Shown: in pieces, positions 1 through 5,049 of the stretch
Numbering within the stretch: position 1 is the stretch's first letter
Layout: every line of letters starts with the position of its first letter
NCBI GenBank assembly: GCA_003446375.1
Contig: DMAW01000102.1
Coordinates: 10,996-16,064 of the forward strand
Source: Eubacteriaceae bacterium
GTDB taxonomy: Bacteria > Bacillota > Clostridia > Eubacteriales > Alkalibacteraceae
DNA length: 5,069 bases
Direction: 5' to 3'
Translations under genes and position numbers: made by a program
The notes under the pieces: generated by a model
Told to the model about the DNA's origin: nothing
Databases searched by the model: none
The model's input: the letters and a program-made list of their open reading frames with translations, nothing else

Positions 1-26
1 GTTATATTCAAGGTTTCTTTTTTCAA
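1..26 (-). CDS. Start of a gene running off the left edge, probably copper-efflux ATPase (CopA-like)
   Basis: Only eight full codons are visible, read on the minus strand from a TTG start at 26-24: MKKETLNI, still open at the edge. The start is chosen because the only ATG near the ribosome binding site (34-32) runs ATG AGA TAT TGA and stops at once, whereas TTG opens a frame 10 bases after AAGGAG. Many copper P-type ATPases (CopA) and CopZ chaperones begin with a similar short lysine-rich strand before the GMTCxxC metal-binding motif, which would lie just outside the window. The identity rests mainly on context: a CsoR-like G-tract operator sits over the promoter. It could equally be another copper-responsive gene. 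That a gene starts here is fairly likely; the name is a guess. Confidence 0.5.
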
Positions 27-36
27 TATCTCATCG

Positions 37-42
37 CTCCTT
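37..42 (-). promoter_or_regulatory. Ribosome binding site deciding a TTG start
   Basis: The minus strand reads AAGGAG here. The nearest ATG lies only two bases downstream and hits a stop after three codons, so the TTG ten bases downstream is the likely start. The spacing is slightly long but workable. Confidence 0.55.
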
Positions 43-55
43 AACTTTATTAGCC

Positions 56-76
56 ACCCCCCTGTATAGGGGGTAT
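56..76 (-). promoter_or_regulatory. G-tract inverted repeat, candidate CsoR (copper repressor) operator
   Basis: The plus strand has CCCCCT at 58-63 and AGGGGG at 68-73, a perfect 6-bp inverted repeat around GTAT, flanked by A and T (ACCCCC...GGGGGT). CsoR-family repressors (copper CsoR and relatives such as RcnR/CstR) are known to bind GC-tract inverted repeats of this form set in AT-rich DNA. The site begins about seven bases past the -10 box, covering the predicted start of transcription, a position suited to repression. The metal or effector is inferred, since other CsoR-family members use similar sites. Confidence 0.55.
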
Positions 77-82
77 ACCATT

Positions 83-110
83 ATTATATATGACTATTCA
101 TACATGTCAA
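83..110 (-). promoter_or_regulatory. Consensus sigma-A promoter for the left-edge gene
   Basis: The minus strand reads TTGACA (110-105), a 16-base spacer, then TATAAT (88-83). Both hexamers match the housekeeping consensus exactly. Transcription would start near 76, inside the G-tract palindrome, giving a leader of about 50 bases before the TTG start. A promoter this strong with an operator over its start fits a gene that is tightly repressed and strongly induced. Confidence 0.75.
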
Positions 111-215
111 GTGCCTATTTCTTTTCATTCCCATAATATGGCGTTTGCAAACATGTCAAAAGGGTATAATCATATAAAATATTAAGAATGCGAAAGAAAA
201 AAGTGATCAAAGTTA

Positions 216-259
216 AAAATCCTGATTGCAAGCCAATACAAGCTTTTAATCAGGATTTT
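216..259 (-). terminator. Hairpin terminator of the RuBisCO-like gene
   Basis: AAAATCCTGATT (216-227) pairs perfectly with AATCAGGATTTT (248-259), a 12-bp stem. A further 4-bp inner stem (AAGC 230-233 with GCTT 242-245) lies inside the loop. On the minus strand it begins 10 bases after the stop codon of the RuBisCO-like gene and is followed by a T-rich stretch (TTTTTAACTTT, then TTTTTTCTTT near 204-191). The A-rich and T-rich flanks make it potentially bidirectional. It implies that the RuBisCO-like gene is the last, and here the only, gene of its transcript. Confidence 0.75.
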
Positions 260-269
260 AATATTCACC

Positions 270-1583
270 TTATTTTTTCATATCAAAAAGGTCTTCTTTT
301 TCATTAGATATGCCCCAAGCTTTAATCGCACTTTCAAGCTCCGGCTTATCCTTTGCGTATTCTCTTAAGCTTATCCCTTGCATAACCGCATCTATTGCCT
401 GCCTCATCGCCTGTCCTCCTGCAACAGCTCCCAATGGATGTCCGTGCACCGCTCCTCCTGCCGCAAGGATTACGTTTTTACCTATTTCTTCTACGGTTTC
501 AGGTATGATCCCTGGGTATACTCCGCCGCCCGGCGCCGGGAAGCAGGGCTTGATGTTTCCAAAAGGCATCGTAAGGGCTATGCAGCTTTGAATATACCTG
601 TCCTTCATCACAGGTATCTTTCCGTGATAGTTTGTAGTTACGGCAAGGTCTGCTCCTGCCATCCTCACAAGCTTGCCCCATAGAAGATAGATTGCTACGC
701 CAGTGTCTGGAGCATAAGACTGGGCTGCTGCATAGTCCGGATGAGACAATATGGGCACCTTTATGTTTGGATCTTCTGCAATCATCCTAAATGCTGAAAA
801 CCCGACTACATAGGTGTTTATCATTAGTGCATTTGCTCCTGCATCCAAAGCCCTGTATGCATTATCTTTTAATCTTATGATATCATCGGTGATGTTTGGA
901 GTGTACATCTTTTTCTCGCCGGTTTCTTCTTCAGCTCTTTTTGCCGCATCCATGATTTTTTTCACTCTGCCTTCCAACGGGCAAAAATCTGAATCTCCAA
1001 CTACCAGCTCGTCATCTTTTACAATATCGATTCCACCCTTAAAGGCTTCATAAGCCATGATCCCTCCTTGCTCCGGCGTCCAGCCCACATCAGGCTTGAT
1101 CATAGCAAGGGTAAGGGGGCGCTCTTTTATATCCAGATATTTTCTTAGTCCGTCTATCCCAAATTTAGGTCCGCTGAATTTTTTAAGGTATTTTTGCGGA
1201 AACTCTATGTCCACAAGCTTTATCCTCCCTGCTGATATGTTGCCTATAAGCGTCGTAAATATCATGGGAAAGTTGTTTCCTATGTTGATGCTGGGAAAAG
1301 CTATCTTGATTATAAAATCCCTATACTTAAGGTCTTTAGGCAATTCTCTGTCATAGGCAGGAACTTCATATATTCCCATTACTTTTGCCGCATGCTTTTT
1401 TCTTACTTCCGGGGTTTCAAATGGCACGTTAAGCCATGTTCCTGTGGCCTGCTCTGCTGCGATGGCTTGAGCAAATTTTATGGCTTCAACGGGCATCTCC
1501 GCTCTCATATAGTAGGTAGCTATGATGTGCTCTTCCAAATCCAGCCCTTCCATGCAAGTAAACATGATTGGATCGTAATACAT
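270..1583 (-). CDS. RuBisCO-like protein (form IV type large-subunit homologue)
   Basis: A 437-residue homologue of the RuBisCO large subunit, of usual length for form IV and without an N-terminal extension. By-eye alignment to plant RuBisCO (spinach numbering in brackets) gives: E44 (E60) and TGTW 47-50 (T65, W66); GN 114-115 (N123); K163 in IKPDVGW (K175) with D165 in place of K177; GGIDIVKDDE 183-192 carrying the carbamate/metal ligands K189, D191, E192 (K201, D203, E204); H281 (H294) followed by P instead of R295; V314 or V315 near the H327 position; K322 in HGKIP (K334, loop 6); PGGG 351-354 (P for S379, glycines kept); and GG 376-377. The GPKFG and AGGAVHGHP stretches resemble MtnW-type RuBisCO-like proteins. 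True CO2 fixation on ribulose bisphosphate is unlikely because the second phosphate site is gone. Known relatives act as enolases, isomerases or decarboxylases on phosphorylated keto-sugars; the substrate here cannot be told. ATG at 1583 is preceded by AAGGAGT seven bases upstream. It is driven by a sigma-54 promoter and ended by its own terminator. Confidence 0.93.
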   Translation of the reverse strand: MYYDPIMFTCMEGLDLEEHIIATYYMRAEMPVEAIKFAQAIAAEQATGTWLNVPFETPEVRKKHAAKVMGIYEVPAYDRELPKDLKYRDFIIKIAFPSINIGNNFPMIFTTLIGNISAGRIKLVDIEFPQKYLKKFSGPKFGIDGLRKYLDIKERPLTLAMIKPDVGWTPEQGGIMAYEAFKGGIDIVKDDELVVGDSDFCPLEGRVKKIMDAAKRAEEETGEKKMYTPNITDDIIRLKDNAYRALDAGANALMINTYVVGFSAFRMIAEDPNIKVPILSHPDYAAAQSYAPDTGVAIYLLWGKLVRMAGADLAVTTNYHGKIPVMKDRYIQSCIALTMPFGNIKPCFPAPGGGVYPGIIPETVEEIGKNVILAAGGAVHGHPLGAVAGGQAMRQAIDAVMQGISLREYAKDKPELESAIKAWGISNEKEDLFDMKK

Positions 1584-1590
1584 GTGATCA

Positions 1591-1597
1591 ACTCCTT
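1591..1597 (-). promoter_or_regulatory. Ribosome binding site of the RuBisCO-like gene
   Basis: The minus strand reads AAGGAGT, seven bases before the ATG at 1583. This fixes the start at the first Met of MYYDPIM rather than the internal Met residues 7 or 11. Confidence 0.85.
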
Positions 1598-1645
1598 AGA
1601 TTTTTATAGTAGAACTTAAAGAACATACGCTTATATGAAATATTA

Positions 1646-1663
1646 ATGCAACTTGCGTGCCAA
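1646..1663 (-). promoter_or_regulatory. Exact sigma-54 (-24/-12) promoter for the RuBisCO-like gene
   Basis: The minus strand reads TTGGCACGCAAGTTGCAT. It contains TGGCAC, five bases, then TTGCA, the full sigma-54 consensus, with the invariant GG (1661-1660) and GC (1649-1648) at the required spacing. Transcription should start near 1636, leaving a leader of about 53 bases before the ATG. Sigma-54 promoters do not fire without an AAA+ activator, and one is encoded by the divergent neighbour. Confidence 0.92.
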
Positions 1664-1770
1664 CTTGCCTTGATTAATTAAAAATATCTCAAACTCAGCC
1701 TCATCAACGCTTCTGTACCTCTATTTGTGTCCTGATTTAAAAAACATATGGAATATCTAAATCTCAATTT

Positions 1771-1784
1771 GTGCATATATGCAC
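1771..1784. promoter_or_regulatory. Palindrome GTGCATATATGCAC, candidate activator-binding site 1
   Basis: A perfect 14-bp palindrome of the form GTGC-N6-GCAC, centred about 141 bp upstream of the predicted sigma-54 start. That lies in the usual enhancer range (roughly -100 to -200) for sigma-54 activators with Fis-type helix-turn-helix domains, which bind short inverted repeats as dimers. A second copy of the same arms lies 65 bp further upstream. Binding by the neighbouring regulator is inferred. Confidence 0.7.
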
Positions 1785-1835
1785 TGCATTTCTTTCTTCT
1801 CATCCAAACCCTAACCTGTTGCTGGATTTAACTCA

Positions 1836-1849
1836 GTGCGTTTTTGCAC
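1836..1849. promoter_or_regulatory. GTGCGTTTTTGCAC, candidate activator-binding site 2
   Basis: It has the same arms and spacing as site 1 (GTGC-N6-GCAC) with an unrelated centre, which points to arm-specific protein binding rather than chance. It is centred about 206 bp upstream of the predicted sigma-54 start. A weaker third copy, GTGC-N6-GC at 1857-1870, follows with its centre exactly 21 bp away (two helical turns), next to the regulator's own -35 region. This could allow cooperative binding or autoregulation. Confidence 0.65.
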
Positions 1850-1877
1850 AGAAAAAGTGCACTAACGCTATTTATTT

Positions 1878-1911
1878 ATGTCATTTTTATTTTTATGGTG
1901 TATAATATAAT
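1878..1911 (+). promoter_or_regulatory. Likely sigma-A promoter of the regulator gene
   Basis: TATAAT occurs at 1901-1906 (a second overlapping copy at 1906-1911). ATGTCA at 1878-1883, a 4/6 match to the -35 consensus, lies 17 bases upstream of the first. The leader would be about 30 bases. The candidate binding sites lie directly upstream, so the regulator may influence its own expression. Confidence 0.5.
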
Positions 1912-1943
1912 CAAATGTTAAGTAAATAACCAGGGGGTAAAGT

Positions 1944-3338
1944 ATGAACGTTGAAATCGATTCTTCCTACGAAAAAAAATACCGGGAATTGCTCTTAGAG
2001 ATTGGAGCGGTTATGGAGTCCACACCGGATGCCATATATACCATAGACTCAAATGGCATCATTTTGCGCTTTAACAGCATGCTGGCAAAAATCCTAGGGG
2101 TGGATACCTCCAAGATTCTTGGCAAAAATCTAAAAGATCTCAAGGAAGGGGGCATATTCCCGGAAAGCGTCGCTTTGATGTGCTTAGAGCAAAAAAAAGA
2201 GATAACCCTTACGCAAACCTTGGATGATAACAAACATGTCATGATATCATCTTATCCGATGTTTAAAGATGATGATGTGGTATTCGTGGTCACAAAAATA
2301 CGTGACATGACAGAGCTTGTAGAGATGAAAAATGAGTTGGAACAGATAAAGAGGCTATCTAGCAACTATTACAGAGAGTTAAAGCTCTTAAGAAAAATGA
2401 CTGAAAGCTCTGATATCATAGCTCAAAGCGATGCTATGAAAAACGTGATCGACCTTGCCCAAAGAGTCGCCCAGGTAGATACAACCGTGCTTATAAGTGG
2501 AGAATCCGGAACAGGAAAAGAAGTGATCGCAAAAATAATCCATGGCGAAGGAAAAAGAAAGGACGGTCCTTTTATAAAGATAAACTGCGGTGCCATACCC
2601 GAAAACCTCCTGGAATCTGAGCTTTTCGGATATGCGGAAGGATCATTCACCGGAGCATCCAAAAAGGGCAAGCCCGGACTTTTTGAAGTAGCCACAGGAG
2701 GCACGCTGCTTCTTGACGAGATAGGCGACCTTCCGTTTCTTCTTCAAGTCAAGCTTTTAAGGGTCTTGCAGGATAGCGAATTCTATAGGGTGGGCGATGT
2801 CAAGGCAACCAAAACCGATGTGAGGGTTATTGCCGCTACAAATAGAAACTTAGAAGAAATGGTTAAAAAGGGTCTTTTCAGAGAGGATCTTTACTACAGG
2901 TTAAACGTGGTGCAGATAACCATTCCTCCTCTCAGGGAGAGAAAAAGCGATATCATTCCACTGATCTACCATTTTATAAGCAAATTTAACGAAAAGTACA
3001 GCTTCAACAAAAATATAAACTCGGATTCCGTAGAAATGCTTTTGGAGTACCACTGGCCGGGAAACGTAAGAGAGCTTGAAAACACCATAGAAAACATGCT
3101 GGTCTTAAGTCCGACAAACTCTTTAAGCTCAGATACCATTCCAAAGTCCATATCCGAAAAAGTAGAGCTTGCCCATGGGCATAAAGAAAATGCCAAGTCA
3201 AATACCCTTGGCACTTTGGTAGCTTCCTATGAAAAAAAGATAATAAATGATGCTTTGGAAAGATCAAAAGATATGGAAGAAGCGGCAAAGTTCTTAGGCG
3301 TACACAGGACTACATTATTAAGGAAACTGAAAAAATAG
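1944..3338 (+). CDS. Sigma-54-dependent transcriptional activator (PAS - AAA+ - Fis-type HTH)
   Basis: A 464-residue bacterial enhancer-binding protein. It has an N-terminal PAS sensor domain (about 14-125, starting STPDAIYTIDSNG), a short linker predicted to be helical (about 125-152), and a complete AAA+ domain (about 155-385). The AAA+ domain carries Walker A GESGTGKE 186-193, the sigma-54 contact loop GSFTGA 233-238 (a common variant of GAFTGA), Walker B LLLDEIG 255-261, sensor ATN 298-300, arginine-finger region FREDLYYRL 312-320, and the GNVREL motif 373-378. The C-terminus is a Fis/TyrR-like helix-turn-helix (about 444-464, EEAAKFLGVHRTTLLRKL). No receiver domain or membrane segment is seen, so it should sense a cytoplasmic ligand through PAS rather than be phosphorylated. 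It lies divergent to the RuBisCO-like gene, whose control region has the sigma-54 promoter and repeated sites it would need. The start is supported by AGGGGG six bases before the ATG. No specific gene name can be justified. Confidence 0.95.
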   Translation: MNVEIDSSYEKKYRELLLEIGAVMESTPDAIYTIDSNGIILRFNSMLAKILGVDTSKILGKNLKDLKEGGIFPESVALMCLEQKKEITLTQTLDDNKHVMISSYPMFKDDDVVFVVTKIRDMTELVEMKNELEQIKRLSSNYYRELKLLRKMTESSDIIAQSDAMKNVIDLAQRVAQVDTTVLISGESGTGKEVIAKIIHGEGKRKDGPFIKINCGAIPENLLESELFGYAEGSFTGASKKGKPGLFEVATGGTLLLDEIGDLPFLLQVKLLRVLQDSEFYRVGDVKATKTDVRVIAATNRNLEEMVKKGLFREDLYYRLNVVQITIPPLRERKSDIIPLIYHFISKFNEKYSFNKNINSDSVEMLLEYHWPGNVRELENTIENMLVLSPTNSLSSDTIPKSISEKVELAHGHKENAKSNTLGTLVASYEKKIINDALERSKDMEEAAKFLGVHRTTLLRKLKK

Positions 3339-3416
3339 GCTAAATACAATGGGTCAAGTCCTTGCAAAAGGGTAATAATGGAACATCTGAATTAATAAAT
3401 CGAGAGGTGAAATCGT

Positions 3417-3815
3417 ATGGAAGTATTAAGAAAATTGAATGTGAAGGACCAAAAATCTGTGCTGGTGATAAATCCACCTGAAGAATTCAAACATGTGCTT
3501 GCACTATGGAAAGACGCCTTATCCGTACACGAAAACAGCCCCATTGAACCCCATCAATTTGTGCTAATTTTTGCAAAGGACAAGGCTCAGTTAGAACAGA
3601 TAAAGCCAACATTAAAAACCAGCATGGACCCTAACGGACTTATATGGGTATCATATCCCAAAAAATCTTCAAAGCGATACGCTTCAGATTTAAGCAGAGA
3701 TGACTTTTGGGATGCTTTTAAGGAATTGGGCCTAGAGCCCGTCAGACAGGTTGCCTTGGATGAAGACTGGTCCGCTCTTCGGTTCAAGCCCTCGAATGCA
3801 ATTAAAAGAAAGTAA
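3417..3815 (+). CDS. DUF3052-like small protein of unknown function
   Basis: 132 residues, soluble, no signal peptide or membrane segment. The C-terminal half has GLIWVSYPKKSS (74-85), a segment DLSRDDFWDAFKELGLEPV, then DEDWSALRF (115-123). This order (a strand ending in W-V-x-x-P-K, a helix with LGL, then W-S-A-x-R) matches my recollection of DUF3052 proteins, which have no established function. No catalytic motif is evident. The start is supported by AGAGGTGA six bases before the ATG. It lies 78 bases after the sigma-54 activator on the same strand with no terminator between, so read-through from the regulator is plausible, although a weak promoter in the gap cannot be excluded. Family membership was judged by eye. 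Confidence 0.8.
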   Translation: MEVLRKLNVKDQKSVLVINPPEEFKHVLALWKDALSVHENSPIEPHQFVLIFAKDKAQLEQIKPTLKTSMDPNGLIWVSYPKKSSKRYASDLSRDDFWDAFKELGLEPVRQVALDEDWSALRFKPSNAIKRK

Positions 3816-3897
3816 CGTAGAAATCTCAGTAAAATCTGAAGTGCCAAGTGAAAGCGCAAGCTATACAACGACAAATACCATTACTTATCATAGAATC

Positions 3898-3937
3898 GCC
3901 TGAGTCTCTCCTTTCATTGGAAATGACAGACTCAGGC
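3898..3937. terminator. Hairpin between convergent genes, probable bidirectional terminator
   Basis: GCCTGAGTCT (3898-3907) pairs perfectly with AGACTCAGGC (3928-3937). An inner stem TCATT/AATGA (3914-3918 with 3922-3926) closes on a 3-base loop. It lies between the plus-strand DUF3052-like gene and the minus-strand dehydrogenase, where a shared terminator is expected. The following T-tract is weak on both sides (ATTTATCTAT on plus; GATTCTATGAT on minus), so it is less typical than the one at 216-259. Confidence 0.6.
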
Positions 3938-3970
3938 ATTTATCTATGACCCCGGAGGAATCCACTAACA

Positions 3971-4001
3971 CTTACAACTTATGACTTAAATCTTACAACT
4001 T
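3971..4001. repeat. Short direct repeat CTTACAACTT, 21-bp period
   Basis: CTTACAACTT occurs at 3971-3980 and again at 3992-4001, with ATGACTTAAAT between them. The second copy ends directly against the dehydrogenase stop codon. The whole stretch is low-complexity ACTTA-rich sequence. No function is visible; it may be slippage-derived or a remnant of a small repeat. Confidence 0.5.
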
Positions 4002-5024
4002 TTACCCGTATATGATGCAATTTTTAATAACCTCGCCTTTTGCATGATCTAAAATAGCCTCTTCTATTTGATCTATCCCGTATTCATTATCCACAAAATC
4101 ATCAGCGCTTATAGCCTTCATTTTCAGGAGCTCAAACGCTTCCTTTACGTGTCTAGGCGTGGTATGAAATACCCCTTTTATTGTGATCTGGGAATAATGC
4201 AGCAGCGTCGTATCTATCTCCACCTTATCCCCTTTGGGAGTTCCTCCAAAGCAAAGAACAGTTCCACCCGGTCTTACCATGTCCATTGCTATGGACCATA
4301 CTTTAGATAATCCCACCGCCTCAATCGATATATCCACCCCCCTGTCATCTTCTGTGAGCTTCCTCACAGCTTCAGCTTGATCTTCAACTTCAGAAATATT
4401 AACAATGTGGCCGGCTCCAAGCTTTCGCGCCATTTCGAGCCGGCTTGGAGATTTATCGCAAGCAATTACCCTCGCCCCTCTTAGATGACATAACCTCACA
4501 AACATAAGCCCAATAGGCCCGCAACCGTTTACAGCCACCGTATCGCCCATCTCAACCGGGACTTCTGATGTGCCATAGACCGCACAGGAAAAGGGTTCAA
4601 GAAGTGCTGCTTGCTTAAATTCCATATCATCCGGAATGCTAAACAGATTTTGCCTGACTATCCTTTCAGGGATCAGCTGATACTCTGAAAAAGCCCCTTT
4701 ATTAAATATCGGATTTTCACACAAGGAATGTTGTGCTTTTTTGCAAAAATAACACTCATGGCACGGAGCTGAATTGTGGGCTACCACTCTGTCGCCTACT
4801 TTTACTTTTGTCACGCCCTCTCCAACTGCATGAACTACGCCTGCCGCTTCATGCCCAAATGAAAATGGCGGATCCCATCTGTACCCTCTCATGTAGATTT
4901 TAACGTCTGTGCCGCAGGTTAAAGATACCTTGTTTTTGATAACGATCTCTCCTTGACCCGGCACCGGTATATCATGCTCTTCGACTCTAATGTCTTTTGG
5001 ATTGTAATACATTACTTGTTTCAT
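4002..5024 (-). CDS. Zinc-dependent medium-chain dehydrogenase (sorbitol/threonine dehydrogenase type)
   Basis: 340 residues from the start chosen here, the usual size for a medium-chain alcohol/polyol dehydrogenase. Visible features: catalytic-zinc ligands C37 (LTCGTD), H58-E59 (GHEAAG) and E143 (LLEPFSCA); structural-zinc cysteines C88, C91, C94, C102 (C-x2-C-x2-C-x7-C); and the Rossmann motif GCGPIG 167-172 followed by D190 at the end of the second strand, which favours NAD over NADP. Members oxidise a secondary alcohol of a polyol, sugar or amino acid to a ketone; the substrate cannot be read from the sequence. The start is ATG at 5024, seven bases after the GGGGG of the ribosome binding site; an upstream in-frame ATG at 5042 lies before that site and is unlikely to be used. 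It is separated from the RuBisCO-like gene by two opposite-strand genes, so a shared pathway is only a possibility. Its promoter probably lies at or beyond the window edge. Confidence 0.93.
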   Translation of the reverse strand: MKQVMYYNPKDIRVEEHDIPVPGQGEIVIKNKVSLTCGTDVKIYMRGYRWDPPFSFGHEAAGVVHAVGEGVTKVKVGDRVVAHNSAPCHECYFCKKAQHSLCENPIFNKGAFSEYQLIPERIVRQNLFSIPDDMEFKQAALLEPFSCAVYGTSEVPVEMGDTVAVNGCGPIGLMFVRLCHLRGARVIACDKSPSRLEMARKLGAGHIVNISEVEDQAEAVRKLTEDDRGVDISIEAVGLSKVWSIAMDMVRPGGTVLCFGGTPKGDKVEIDTTLLHYSQITIKGVFHTTPRHVKEAFELLKMKAISADDFVDNEYGIDQIEEAILDHAKGEVIKNCIIYG

Positions 5025-5030
5025 AGCTAT

Positions 5031-5037
5031 TCCCCCT
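5031..5037 (-). promoter_or_regulatory. Ribosome binding site that sets the dehydrogenase start
   Basis: The minus strand reads AGGGGGA, seven bases (from the last G) before the ATG at 5024. Because the site lies inside the reading frame that starts at 5042, it argues that the six extra residues MLGGIA are not translated. Confidence 0.75.
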
Positions 5038-5049
5038 AGCATAATTTCG

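Noticed and set aside
145..170. Plus-strand TTGCAA ... TATAAT promoter-like pair pointing toward the RuBisCO-like gene
   Set aside because: The spacer is only 14 bases and it would produce an antisense transcript with no gene to serve; in AT-rich DNA an isolated TATAAT is expected by chance.
310..683. Plus-strand open frames inside the RuBisCO-like gene
   Set aside because: They lie antisense to a well-conserved protein and show no family features; they are frame shadows.
270..1583. Calling the gene a true RuBisCO (rbcL)
   Set aside because: Several ribulose-bisphosphate-binding residues are replaced (K177, R295, H327, S379 equivalents) and no small subunit or phosphoribulokinase is present.
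270..1583. Naming it mtnW (methionine salvage enolase)
   Set aside because: It shares some stretches with MtnW but the flanks hold no methionine-salvage genes, and form IV proteins of different functions share these motifs.
1663..1770. Search for an IHF-type bending site or a small gene between the sigma-54 promoter and site 1
   Set aside because: Only AT-rich sequence is seen (including TTAATTAA 1674-1681 and two AATATCT copies 69 bp apart); no good IHF match, and no frame with a ribosome binding site.
5025..5042. Longer dehydrogenase start at 5042 (MLGGIA extension)
   Set aside because: The ribosome binding site lies within this stretch, seven bases before the ATG at 5024, and no binding site is seen before 5042.
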